Shown: positions 50,786-58,135 of the stretch, piece by piece | Layout of the letters: each line of letters begins with the position of its first letter | How positions within the stretch are numbered: position 1 is the stretch's first letter | Assembly: GCF_001865015.1 (NCBI RefSeq) | Contig: NZ_MJGV01000035.1 | Location: forward strand, 1-64,000 | Length of the DNA: 64,000 nucleotides | Reading direction: 5' to 3' | Source: Curtobacterium sp. MMLR14_010 | GTDB taxonomy: Bacteria; Actinomycetota; Actinomycetes; Actinomycetales; Microbacteriaceae | The notes under the pieces: model-generated | Databases searched by the model: none | What the model was told of the DNA's origin: nothing | The model's input: only the letters and a program-made list of their open reading frames with translations | Program-made: the position numbers and the translations under genes

Positions 50786-51286
50786 TCACCAGAGCGTCGG
50801 AGTGTTCGCCGCGATCCCTGTCCGACACGTGCGAACGGCATCGGCGTCCCACCCGTGCTCGCGGAACGCTTCGCGGAGCTCACGGGAGAGACGCACGCGC
50901 TCCGAGCGGGGGAAGCTGATCGTGCGGAGCGCGGTCGCACCGTTGCTGTGTCGGCCGCGCTGCGTCCGCTCGAGCATGTTCCCGCGGTGCGTTCCCGGCG
51001 CCAGGTGCGATCGTTGCGGCTCGACGTCGACGTGCACGCAGAGTGGCACGTCGCACGCGTGCAGGAGAAGCCTCGACGGAGGCAGGACGGCGCCGGTGAG
51101 GTGCTCGTAGAGCCACCGCTGCGGGCGCATAGCGCGTTGTCCGCCGTCCGGCTGCGGCACCCAGAACCGGCCGTACCCGTCGTCGCCGACGGCGCCCGTC
51201 CAGATCCAACAATCGGACGAGGCCGGACCCTGCACCACGTGTGACCAGAACCGTTCCGCGGCACTGACGGGAGCGGGCCCGGTCAT
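50786..51286 (-). CDS. HNH-type nuclease, homing-endonuclease style
   Basis: 166 aa. The start of the nuclease core CWIWTGAVGDDGYGRFWV (~25-42) and the pair LLLHACDVPLCVHVD and HLAPGTHRGNML (~75-105) fit HNH endonucleases of phage and mobile elements. The start overlaps the Fic stop by ATGA, so it is the last gene of the VbhA-like/Fic/HNH operon. It may cut DNA for mobility or be a second effector of that operon; no immunity gene is seen beside it. Confidence 0.75.
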   Translation of the reverse strand: MTGPAPVSAAERFWSHVVQGPASSDCWIWTGAVGDDGYGRFWVPQPDGGQRAMRPQRWLYEHLTGAVLPPSRLLLHACDVPLCVHVDVEPQRSHLAPGTHRGNMLERTQRGRHSNGATALRTISFPRSERVRLSRELREAFREHGWDADAVRTCRTGIAANTPTLW

Positions 51287-52056
51287 CGCTCCATGCCGTC
51301 GTGTCCGCGGGACTGCTCGGGCAGAGAGGGCCACTGCTCCATCGTCGGTTCGTTCGTGCCACGGTGCTCGGTCTGGCGGGCGTCGGGGTCGATGCCGGCG
51401 GTTCGCATCATGTCGCGATCACGGCGCTCGAACGCGTCGAACTCACGCTCATCCCGCACGGGCACACTCTCGACCAGGTGGGCACGGAGGTAGTCCGCAA
51501 GAGGACGGTCGTTGCCGGCGACGGCGTAGAGCCGTGCGGTGCGCAGCTCGTCGACGTCGACGCGTTCCCAGTCGATCGGGTGCCCGGCGCGCTCGGCGAT
51601 CGCGGACACGTAGGTGCTTTGGGATCTGGTGTTGCCGTCGCGGTAGGGGTGGATGGCCGACAACTCTCCCCACCGGTCCGCGAGCCGATCGGCGAACGTG
51701 TCAGCGTCGAGGCCGGTGAGGTAGTCCTCCCGCTCGAGCTTGCCGAACAATGTCGCCAGGTTCGCGTCAATGTACTCGGGGCGGCAGTACGGGATGCCCG
51801 TGCCAGTTGCCTGCACGTCGACGTCGCGGATGCGTCCAGCGATGCCGGGCACCAGGTCACCGAACATGCGTTCGTGGATGCTCTGGAGGTACCCGTAGCC
51901 GGGGCGGTCGGGCACCGGCTCGGCGCGGACCTCGGCCATCGTGATCGACGCGACGTCGTTCATCGCCTCGTCAAGCTGTCGCTGATCGTGAATCCCCGCA
52001 GCGTTCACCAGGACCCCACCACTACCCGGGTAGGTGTACTTGTCGTCGACGCTCAT
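51283..52056 (-). CDS. Fic-domain AMP-transferase
   Basis: 257 aa from the ATG at 52056 with GGGGGAG upstream. The active-site motif is HPYRDGNTRSQ (about residues 136-146), a form of HPFx(D/E)GNxR; His is the base, Asp binds Mg, Asn and Arg hold phosphates. The preceding helix (TFADRLADRWGELSAIH) is typical of Fic. A C-terminal tail of ~60 residues (EFDAFERRDRDMMRTAGIDPDARQ) resembles the relaxase tail ELRDRKMLRQAGINPDEVS, a possible shared interaction or transfer signal. Fic enzymes modify proteins such as gyrase by AMP transfer. The gene is preceded by a VbhA-like gene. Confidence 0.88.
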   Translation of the reverse strand: MSVDDKYTYPGSGGVLVNAAGIHDQRQLDEAMNDVASITMAEVRAEPVPDRPGYGYLQSIHERMFGDLVPGIAGRIRDVDVQATGTGIPYCRPEYIDANLATLFGKLEREDYLTGLDADTFADRLADRWGELSAIHPYRDGNTRSQSTYVSAIAERAGHPIDWERVDVDELRTARLYAVAGNDRPLADYLRAHLVESVPVRDEREFDAFERRDRDMMRTAGIDPDARQTEHRGTNEPTMEQWPSLPEQSRGHDGMER

Positions 52057-52081
52057 CCGCTCCCCCGCAGGACGCCGGCGC

Positions 52082-52291
52082 TCAGCGCTGGCGGAGAGGA
52101 AACCCGTGCTTCGCAGCGACCTCCGCGCGCGCATCCTCCGGCGACAGCGTCCCCTCGAGGATGCGACGGGCCCGGCCGAGCGCTTCCGCGTCGGGGAAGT
52201 GGCCGGCGAGCTGCTGGCCCTTCTCGACCAGCGCCATCTCCTGCTCGACGTCGATCGTTCGGGCGGTGTCGTGCTCGGTCTTGATGCTCAT
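52082..52291 (-). CDS. VbhA-like Fic antitoxin with unusual inhibitory motif
   Basis: 69 aa from the ATG at 52291 (AGGGGAG ribosome site). Family likeness: LGRARRILEGTLSPEDARAEVAAKHG corresponds to the C-terminal helices of VbhA antitoxins. The region where VbhA proteins carry the (S/T)xxxE(G/N) inhibitory motif reads GQQLAG here, so both the Ser/Thr and the key Glu appear replaced. Either the alignment is shifted, or this antitoxin inhibits Fic by another contact. It lies directly upstream of fic on the same transcript. Confidence 0.68.
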   Translation of the reverse strand: MSIKTEHDTARTIDVEQEMALVEKGQQLAGHFPDAEALGRARRILEGTLSPEDARAEVAAKHGFPLRQR

Positions 52292-52373
52292 GGGGACTCC
52301 CCTGCTCGGACTCGATTCTACCAACCGCGTCGCTCGCGGAAGGGGCGGATCTCGTGGTGACGGCGAGGACCGC

Positions 52374-52823
52374 TCAGGCGCGGGTGCCGGCGTACTGGGG
52401 GAACATGCGGTCGATCGTCGCTTCGTGACGGTCAGCGCGTTCGTCGTCGCCGCGGATCCGCGAGAGCTCCGCGAAGGACTGCCCGTCCGGGCTGGGTGCT
52501 GCGGGACGGCGGCACATCTCGGCGTAGTACCGGTCCGCGTCGCGTTCCGCCTGAGCGAGGAGCTGCTCGAGGCGGTGCACCTGGGCGATGAGTTGGGGCT
52601 GAGCGGCGGAGAACCCGACCATGTAGCCGGCCTCCCACACGTGCCGGCCCTCGGCGTCGAGTTCCCACTCGCGGACGTCCTCGGATGGGTCGTGGGTGGC
52701 CCGGTCGATCGCGATGAGGGCGTGGCCCGGGTCGATCAGGAAGAGCTCGTCGACGGCAGCGCGAGTCTCGGGCTGGATCGCGTCGCGGTAGGCGGTGGTC
52801 GGTCGTTCGAGCGTCATCGTCAT
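52374..52823 (-). CDS. Hypothetical protein
   Basis: 149 aa from the ATG at 52823, overlapping the NrdH-like stop by ATGA. Acidic and helical, with a probable coiled segment (QLIAQVHRLEQLLAQAERDADRYYAEMCRR, about residues 75-105). No motif or family recognised. Co-translated with the glutaredoxin-like gene; nothing else indicates function. Confidence 0.65.
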   Translation of the reverse strand: MTMTLERPTTAYRDAIQPETRAAVDELFLIDPGHALIAIDRATHDPSEDVREWELDAEGRHVWEAGYMVGFSAAQPQLIAQVHRLEQLLAQAERDADRYYAEMCRRPAAPSPDGQSFAELSRIRGDDERADRHEATIDRMFPQYAGTRA

Positions 52824-53083
52824 CACGCGACCTTGACCGTCGAGGTGGCGGTCTTGAGCTGGTCGATCTTGTCGGGGCGGAAGCCGCTCCAGGAACCGGT
52901 CTCGGTGTCGGTGATGACGATGGGTGCGTTCATGCCGAGGGTGGTCTTCCACTCCTCGATCTGCGCCTGGTCGACGTCTTCGAGGTGAACCTCGTTGAAC
53001 TCGACGCCGGCGGAGACGAGAGCGCGCTCGGTGGCCATGCACATGCCGCAGAAACCAGACTTGCTGTAAACCGTGATGCTCAT
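52823..53083 (-). CDS. nrdH: NrdH-like glutaredoxin
   Basis: 86 aa from the ATG at 53083. Thioredoxin fold with redox motif CGMC (SKSGFCGMCMATERAL, about residues 8-23), then NAPIVITDTETGSWSGFRPDKIDQL, whose TGSWSGFRP matches the conserved NrdH end. NrdH normally supplies electrons to class Ib ribonucleotide reductase. Canonical NrdH has CVQC; CGMC is a variation. On a mobile element it could boost dNTP supply during transfer replication. Confidence 0.83.
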   Translation of the reverse strand: MSITVYSKSGFCGMCMATERALVSAGVEFNEVHLEDVDQAQIEEWKTTLGMNAPIVITDTETGSWSGFRPDKIDQLKTATSTVKVA

Positions 53084-53369
53084 CGAAATCACCTTCCGAA
53101 AGATTGTGATGCAGTGGAGGCCCCTCCCCCGTTGCATGCTTCCATTCTACGTCAGAATAGCCGGGTTGACCAGCATTTTTCCTGCATTCTTTGACCCTTT
53201 TTTAGCCGCGCGGCACACCTCTAGGCAGGCCGATCCACTGCATTCCCTGGCACCAACGCGGGGCGTTTAGGAAGGCGACTTCGGGGAGTGAACGGTTGCG
53301 GAAGGGCTGGAAATCCCCTGGTGCATTTGCCCCGTTCTGTCATTCACGGAACCGAATAGGAATGCCTGG
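53084..53369. other. Intergenic stretch with AT-rich patch
   Basis: About 285 bp. An AT-richer block at ~53150-53210 (CATTTTTCCTGCATTCTTTG then CCCTTTTTTAG) may hold a promoter. No open frame with a start and plausible composition. Confidence 0.5.
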
Positions 53370-53642
53370 CTACGCCTCTCCCGTCGCCGCTGCCCGTGCC
53401 TGCCGCGGAGCGGCCTCTCCGGTCGCGACCGCAACCGCCGCGGTCAGGCGATCGCTGAGTGCGCGCGCGTCGGCGAGGCCGCGCTGTCGTGCTTCGATCC
53501 ACTCGACGTCGGGGCCTTCGTCCTCGTCCCACTCGTAGGCGTCGTCGAGGCTCTGCGACGTTGCCGGTACGACGCGTTGCACGAGTCGTGCGATGTGTTC
53601 CCAATCCTCGCGCTGCAACGTGACCTGCACTGTGTCATTCAT
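53370..53642 (-). CDS. Small acidic protein downstream of fold-back element 1
   Basis: 90 aa from the ATG at 53642, ribosome site GAGAGGAAG. An N-terminal beta-helix segment (MNDTVQVTLQREDWEHIARLVQRVV) resembles ribbon-helix-helix or toxin-partner proteins, followed by a very acidic middle (DDAYEWDEDEGPDVEW) and an Ala-rich tail. No family certain. Its leader is the fold-back element at 53661-53836. Confidence 0.65.
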   Translation of the reverse strand: MNDTVQVTLQREDWEHIARLVQRVVPATSQSLDDAYEWDEDEGPDVEWIEARQRGLADARALSDRLTAAVAVATGEAAPRQARAAATGEA

Positions 53643-53660
53643 GGTGCTTCCTCTCCCTCT

Positions 53661-53836
53661 CGTTTTTTTTGCCGTGAAGGCGACTTGTCGCCGCTAGGAC
53701 GAGCGTCCGGAATGCAACCGGTCGTGGAATATATGGAGGGGACCCGCTTGCGGGGAGGGGCCGTTTATGCCGCGAAAGCCGGTTGCATTCCGGGTGATCG
53801 TCCGTATGCTGCCGAAGGCTTCACGGCAAAAGAACG
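53661..53836 (-). ncRNA. Fold-back leader element, copy 1
   Basis: Outer arms CGTTTTTTTTGCCGTGAAG (53661-53679) and CTTCACGGCAAAAGAACG (53819-53836) are inverted repeats that would close a ~175-nt structure. A hairpin GGCGAC-TT-GTCGCC follows the left arm, and GGAATGCAACCGG pairs with CCGGTTGCATTCC inside. Read leftward, it ends just before the ribosome site of the gene at 53642. Copies 2 and 3 share the outer arms; the internal part of this copy differs. Confidence 0.6.
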
Positions 53837-53967
53837 GGCCGCAGGCCCCGCAGACCGGCGCTACGTCGCCGGTTCTACCAGCACCGCAGGTGCGCCGGGG
53901 GTGTGGGGGCGGGCCGCCTCCACGGGCGACCGAAGGTCGGCCACGCCCCCGGGCTCCCGTGGGCCCA

Positions 53968-54453
53968 TCACTCGGCCGCGGTGTCGAAGTCCCGGAGTCG
54001 GTGCAGCCCCGTGGCGATCGCGTCGAATCGGTCGGCTTCCCGCGCGTGCTGGCGGTGCTTCCGGCTGCCCTCAACCCAATGCGCTGCGCTGGCGCGTGCG
54101 ACGTCGGCGCGGAGTTCGGTCCACGTGATCGTCTGGGCGAGGGTGAACGGCGGCTGCGTGCCGGTGTCGCGGAGCCCGCTCCGCGGTGCGACGGGGGCCG
54201 GGCTGGGGTCGTAGAACTCATCGCGCCAGGCGTAGCCGACGGCACCGGCGGGGCCGTCGCCGCCGCGGTCGAACGCGGCGCGGTGCTCGTTGTCGAGGTC
54301 GTGGGGGCGTCGGGTGCAGAACCACTCTTCGCCCATCTCGGCGGTTTCTGCGCCGCACGTGGCGCCGGTCGAGTCGAGGTCCGCGGCCGGGGCGGCCGGG
54401 TCGGTCGTGCGGGGGTCGAGGTCGTCGGGGCGGCGGTAGGTGACGGCGTCCAT
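53968..54453 (-). CDS. Hypothetical plasmid protein
   Basis: 161 aa from the ATG at 54453 with a strong GGAAGGAGC ribosome site. Hydrophilic, with an N-terminal part rich in Asp/Pro/Ala and one CGAETAEMGEEWFCTRRPHD segment with two Cys that could form a small metal site. The C-terminal half is helical and basic (VARASAAHWVEGSRKHRQHAREADRF). No known family. It lies directly downstream of the ArdC-like gene on the same strand. Confidence 0.65.
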   Translation of the reverse strand: MDAVTYRRPDDLDPRTTDPAAPAADLDSTGATCGAETAEMGEEWFCTRRPHDLDNEHRAAFDRGGDGPAGAVGYAWRDEFYDPSPAPVAPRSGLRDTGTQPPFTLAQTITWTELRADVARASAAHWVEGSRKHRQHAREADRFDAIATGLHRLRDFDTAAE

Positions 54454-54473
54454 CGGTGGTGCTCCTTCCGGGG

Positions 54474-54498
54474 GCGGGGGCCGCTCGGCGGCCCCCGC
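54474..54498. terminator. Very GC-rich hairpin
   Basis: GCGGGGGCCGC-TCG-GCGGCCCCCGC, perfect 11-bp stem, between the ArdC-like stop and the next leftward start. No T-tract; it may be a processing or attenuation element between the two genes. Confidence 0.65.
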
Positions 54499-54503
54499 GG
54501 TGA

Positions 54504-55439
54504 CTACTGGTCGGTGGGCTCCGCGTCGTCGCCGTCTTCGGCGTCGACGCCGGCAGGGGTGAGGATCGCGGCCACCTGGTGCGCCGCCATGAGGACGCGC
54601 GCGGCGGTTGAGCGGATCAGGTCGGCGTTCGCGTCCGACCATCCGGCGACGTAGCCGATCGAGTAGGCGGCGGTGTCGAACCCGACCAGTCCAGAGACGA
54701 CGTAGGCGACGCTCTCGGCCTCGGTTTCCATGAGGCCGCGGTGCTCGGCGTACTCGGTCAGGTCGTCGGTGTGGCCGAGGAGGATGTGCGCGAGCTCGTG
54801 AATGAGCGTCTTCGCGGAGTGCTCCGGGGCCAGGTGCGACCCGACCACGACGCGGCGGGCGGCGGGGTCGGTGAAGCCGTTGCGGCCTTCTCCCGGCTCG
54901 GTGTGCTCGACGCTCCATCCGTCCGCGACCAGGTGGGCGGTCAGGGTGCCGATGACGCCGTGGTCATCGGGTCCGGTCAGGGGCGCGGTGAGGGTCGACG
55001 GGTCGGCGGCGTCCGGGTCGATCGGGTCGGTCTGGGCGATGTCGAACACGGGCAGGATCGGGAACCGGGGGTAACGCTTCTCGACGTCGTCGCCGTTCTC
55101 GTCCTGCTCGGTCACCTTCCTGGTGCTGTAGCCGAAGATGCGGAGCGACTTCTCTCCCTTGCGGACCTGGCGGCCGAGGGCCTGCCACTTCCGGAACCCC
55201 GCCACCCGCTCGGCGTCGGGGCGCTGAGCGAGGATCAACAACACGTTGTTGAGGCTGTACGTGTGGAACGCGCCCGCGAACTGCAGGAAGGCCGTCCACC
55301 GGTCCGAGTCGCGCAGCTGCTCGACCTGCGTCGCGATCGACTCGTGCAACGCGGCCGCCTGCTCCTTCCGCTGCTCGGGGGTGACGGACGGGCGGCGGGT
55401 GTCGGTGGTGCGCTTCTTGGTGGCGGTGGTGGTGCTCAT
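54504..55439 (-). CDS. ArdC-like antirestriction protein
   Basis: 311 aa from the ATG at 55439. N-terminal ArdC-type ssDNA-binding domain (~30-130: WTAFLQFAGAFHTYSLNNVLLI, FRKWQALGRQVRKGEKSLRIFGY). The C-terminal metallopeptidase-like domain has KTLIHELAHILLGH (HExxH zinc motif, about residues 200-213) and the distal Glu in METEAESVAYVV. ArdC-family proteins protect incoming plasmid DNA from restriction. A hairpin leader (55478-55514) precedes it. Standard cargo for conjugative plasmids. Confidence 0.87.
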   Translation of the reverse strand: MSTTTATKKRTTDTRRPSVTPEQRKEQAAALHESIATQVEQLRDSDRWTAFLQFAGAFHTYSLNNVLLILAQRPDAERVAGFRKWQALGRQVRKGEKSLRIFGYSTRKVTEQDENGDDVEKRYPRFPILPVFDIAQTDPIDPDAADPSTLTAPLTGPDDHGVIGTLTAHLVADGWSVEHTEPGEGRNGFTDPAARRVVVGSHLAPEHSAKTLIHELAHILLGHTDDLTEYAEHRGLMETEAESVAYVVSGLVGFDTAAYSIGYVAGWSDANADLIRSTAARVLMAAHQVAAILTPAGVDAEDGDDAEPTDQ

Positions 55440-55477
55440 GGTCTGTACCTCCGGGGTCTCGATCGGTGAGGATGGGA

Positions 55478-55514
55478 GGCGGGAGGGGGCAATTACGAGT
55501 TGTCCCCTCCCGCC
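55478..55514. promoter_or_regulatory. Hairpin with conserved loop, ahead of the ArdC-like gene
   Basis: Stem GGCGGGAGGGG with CCCCTCCCGCC (11 bp) closes on the apex GGCAATTACGAGTTGTC (55488-55504). A hairpin at 58060-58112, ahead of the ParB-like gene, has the near-identical apex GGCAATTAACGGTTGTC although its stem is unrelated. The loop, not the stem, is conserved. Confidence 0.65.
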
Positions 55515-55519
55515 TTGGT

Positions 55520-55726
55520 TCACTCCGCAGGCGGCGTGAAGGTGATCGTGTCGACGAACGTGGCGACCTCGACCCCTTCGAGAACGAACGTGCTCGCGAG
55601 GGTCCAACCCAGCGACGCGGCGGTCTTGAGTTCCGCGGCCCGCTCTCGCAGTGCCGCCGTCCTCGCCTCGGCTGCGTCGTCGGCCTTGCTGACAACCCGG
55701 GTCAGCGTCTCGATCTGGTAGCGCAT
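55520..55726 (-). CDS. Small paralogue of the secretion-operon protein
   Basis: 68 aa from the ATG at 55726. Same design as the 69-aa protein at 2584: a charged amphipathic first half (AAEARTAALRERAAELKTAA), then GWTLASTFVLEGVEVATFVDTITF, which matches GFVLVHTVVLEGEQYATFVDTL. Preceded by fold-back element 2 and a GAGAGGAAG-type ribosome site. Function unknown; two distant copies on one element suggest a structural or regulatory pair. Confidence 0.72.
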   Translation of the reverse strand: MRYQIETLTRVVSKADDAAEARTAALRERAAELKTAASLGWTLASTFVLEGVEVATFVDTITFTPPAE

Positions 55727-55745
55727 GTGCTCTTCCTCTCCCTCT

Positions 55746-55948
55746 CGTTTTTTTGCCGTGAAGGCGACTTGTCGCCGCTAGGACGGGAGGGTGGAGTGCA
55801 ACCCGAAGGGCGGTGGGGGAGAGAATTTCGGCGCGAAATAAGGGAGCGAAGCGACCGCGTGCCGAAAATCTCGGAGGAGCCGGCGGCTTGCCGCTTGCGC
55901 GGAACCCGGACGTCCGTACGCTGCCGAAGGCTTCACGGCAAAGAAACG
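55746..55948 (-). ncRNA. Fold-back leader element, copy 2
   Basis: Outer arms CGTTTTTTTGCCGTGAAG (55746-55763) and CTTCACGGCAAAGAAACG (55931-55948). Inner hairpin GGCGAC-TT-GTCGCC (55763-55776). A second stem TTTCGGCGCG (55826-55835) with CGCGTGCCGAAA (55856-55867) presents the loop AAATAAGGGAGCGAAGCGAC. Copy 3 keeps all these pairings with different bases and almost the same loop. Confidence 0.7.
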
Positions 55949-56065
55949 GGCCGGAGGCCCAAACTGTGCCGGCGAAGCCGGTTCCACTGGGAGCGAAGCG
56001 ACTCCCGGCCGGGGCCGGAAGCCCCGGGCTGGAGCGCCACGCTCGACTAATCGTCTGGAGACGTA

Positions 56066-56335
56066 GTGGATTTCGACACGTTGCTGGTCTGGCGTTGGTT
56101 CGGTGGCTATCGGGGCACGTTCACCAACACCCGGATCGCAGGCCCGAGTAGTCCTGTTGTCTCGGCCCCCACGGCGAACCTCGACGCCCTACTCGCGTGG
56201 TCACAGGAGCAAGTTGAGTTGGGGATCGTCCGTCCGACGCCCACGTTCACTGTCAAATGCGATGGAGTCCCCATCAACCGATTCCTCTGGGCGAGAACTA
56301 CGCAGGTGGCGCGGCTTTCCTGGGAGGAGATCTAG
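56066..56335 (+). CDS. Possible small rightward protein
   Basis: 89 aa, GTG start, on the strand opposite to its neighbours. Trp/Phe-rich, starting MDFDTLLVWRWFGGYRGTFT, with balanced composition and no frame shadowing it. The ribosome site is weak. No family recognised. It could be a genuine small gene placed between the fold-back element and the ParB-like gene terminator. Confidence 0.45.
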   Translation: MDFDTLLVWRWFGGYRGTFTNTRIAGPSSPVVSAPTANLDALLAWSQEQVELGIVRPTPTFTVKCDGVPINRFLWARTTQVARLSWEEI

Positions 56336-56505
56336 GGCACGCGGGACCTGCGCCGCCATCCTGGACCCGCCGCAGGCGGTGACAGCCGAGAGCTCCGTCG
56401 AGCGGCTCCGGGGTCTGGGAGGGGGCGGAGCCCCTTGCCGTTGCGGCGGAGCCGCGACGCGGCACACGGACGCTGAGACGGCCCGATGGGACCGGTGCTG
56501 GGTGT

Positions 56506-56536
56506 GCGTGGGGGCCGCTGGCTGCGACCCCCACGC
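56506..56536. terminator. Terminator of the ParB-like gene
   Basis: GCGTGGGGG pairs with CCCCCACGC over a 13-nt loop, just beyond the ParB-like stop. Confidence 0.65.
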
Positions 56537-56544
56537 TGGTTCAC

Positions 56545-58035
56545 CTACTCGGCTGCGGTGTCCGCGTCCTCGGCCTGGTCGACCGGCTCGGGCTGGATGC
56601 CCGCGGCGATCTTTTCGACGTCGGTCAGGCGGTGGCCCCATACTGCCAACTGGTTGAGGTACGCCGCACCCTCGGTGGTGGGGCGTCGCCACCACTCGCG
56701 GTTCGCCGCGTTCTCGAACGCGGACAGCACCACGGCGAGGGCGACGTGCGGTGCCTTCGCGGGGTGCTGCTCGACCCACGTCGCGACCGTGTCAGCGCCG
56801 TAGCCGGTCCCTGACTCGATGCTGAGCAGATCGCGGACACCGCCGCTGTTGTCGGCGCGCATGGTCCACCCGTGGCGGGTGCCCGCGACGGCGGCGAACA
56901 TGGTCCAGTCCTTCGGCAGCGTCTTGCGCTGCAGGAGCGACTTCACGAACTCGGTCCGGAGCGTGTCGGCCGCGTCCCACGCCTTGTTGTTGGCGATCAG
57001 TTCCCGGCGCGCAGCCTTCTCGGCCTCCTTCTGCTCGGCGGCTTCTTCCTCGGTCAGTTCCGCCGCCGGGGCGGTGCTGAATGAGTACCGGGGGTACTTC
57101 ACGTGGTGCGCCTCCGGGGTGGTGCACACCGCGACCGCGGTGTGCTCACCCCATGCCTGCAGGAACAGAGCGTGACCGGCGCAGCCGGTCGCGTGCGCTT
57201 CCGGGTCAAGGATGGGCCGGTCCTCGGCGTCGTCCTCGGCGTCGGTCAGGTTCGTCACGGCCGTGTAGTCGTCCTCGGTCGTGACGACGCGGACGCCCTT
57301 GGCTTCCCACTCCCCCGTGATCCGGGCCATGTCGGCCTTGCCCTGCCGGTCCTGCCGGATGCGCTCGGCGGTGAACGGCAGTTCTTCGGCGTAGCCCTCG
57401 TCCACGCAGCCCTGCAGTTCCGCGATGGCCTCCGGGTCGTCCTGGAACTCCGCGAACAGCAGTGCGTCGTCCAGGGTGAGCGCGGAGTCGGTCACGGCCT
57501 TCGTCGCGGCCTCCGACTTCGCGACGGCGAGGGTCGCCTTCACGGTGTCCCGCTTCGTGCCGGTCTCCTTGGCGATCGCGGTCGCGGACAGGCCCTCCAA
57601 CTCCAACTGCCGGTACGCCTGCAGACGGTCGGCGTCGGTGAGGCCGACGCGGCGCTCGTTGGCGACCAACTGCTCCGCGATCCGGGCCGCGGTGCTGTCG
57701 CCGCGCTCGGTGATGAACACCGGGACGGTGGTCCCGGCCTCGCGGGCAGCGAGGACGCGCATCTGGCCGTCGCGGACGACCACGGCCCCGTCGGCGTTGC
57801 GGTAGCCGATGGTCGGCAGGAGGACCCCGTGGCGCTTCACGGACGCCAGGAACGCGGGGTCGAGGTCGGCCGCGGTGCGGACGTTGTCCTCGATCATCAC
57901 GTCCGCGGCGGGGACGTGCACCAGGTCGACGCCGGTAGCGGCGGGAGCCGCGTCGACCGGGGTCTCGATGGTGCTGTCCTCGGGCTGCGGCTGGTCCGTC
58001 AGGTGAGTAACGGCGATGTGTTCGGTGATGCTCAT
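56545..58035 (-). CDS. ParB-like partition/regulatory protein
   Basis: 496 aa. The N-terminal ParB/sulfiredoxin-like domain has VRDGQMRVLAAREAGTTVPVFI (~90-112) and NERRVGLTDADRLQAYRQL (~125-145). A helix-turn-helix follows (LSATAIAKETGTKRDTVKATLA, ~150-170). The C-terminal ~300 residues are much longer than in chromosomal ParB and have no clear family. Such large ParB-like proteins are typical of actinobacterial plasmids. The ParA-type gene at 4352 is far away, so a two-gene par operon is not present here; KorB-like regulation is equally possible. Confidence 0.82.
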   Translation of the reverse strand: MSITEHIAVTHLTDQPQPEDSTIETPVDAAPAATGVDLVHVPAADVMIEDNVRTAADLDPAFLASVKRHGVLLPTIGYRNADGAVVVRDGQMRVLAAREAGTTVPVFITERGDSTAARIAEQLVANERRVGLTDADRLQAYRQLELEGLSATAIAKETGTKRDTVKATLAVAKSEAATKAVTDSALTLDDALLFAEFQDDPEAIAELQGCVDEGYAEELPFTAERIRQDRQGKADMARITGEWEAKGVRVVTTEDDYTAVTNLTDAEDDAEDRPILDPEAHATGCAGHALFLQAWGEHTAVAVCTTPEAHHVKYPRYSFSTAPAAELTEEEAAEQKEAEKAARRELIANNKAWDAADTLRTEFVKSLLQRKTLPKDWTMFAAVAGTRHGWTMRADNSGGVRDLLSIESGTGYGADTVATWVEQHPAKAPHVALAVVLSAFENAANREWWRRPTTEGAAYLNQLAVWGHRLTDVEKIAAGIQPEPVDQAEDADTAAE

Positions 58036-58059
58036 TGTTTTGCTACGCTTTCCGGTAGT

Positions 58060-58112
58060 GACCGGGTGCGGGTCCTGGCAATTAACGGTTGTCGGGAACT
58101 CCGCACCCGGTC
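58060..58112. promoter_or_regulatory. Hairpin with conserved loop, ahead of the ParB-like gene
   Basis: Stem GACCGGGTGCGG (58060-58071) with CCGCACCCGGTC (58101-58112), apex GGCAATTAACGGTTGTC (58077-58093) matching the hairpin at 55478-55514. The base after the stem on the rightward strand is TTTTC, so it could also terminate rightward transcripts. Confidence 0.65.
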
Positions 58113-58135
58113 TTTTCTATGGGTGCTGCGGTGTC

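Noticed and set aside
53661-53836. Simple insertion-sequence or MITE ends at the fold-back element
   Set aside because: No target-site duplication is visible and all copies occupy the same position before a ribosome site with covarying stems, which favours a leader structure; a MITE origin is not fully excluded.
4352-58035. A classical parAB partition operon
   Set aside because: The ParA-type gene (4352) is inside the secretion operon and the ParB-like gene (56545) is 50 kb away in another context, so a joint operon is not supported.
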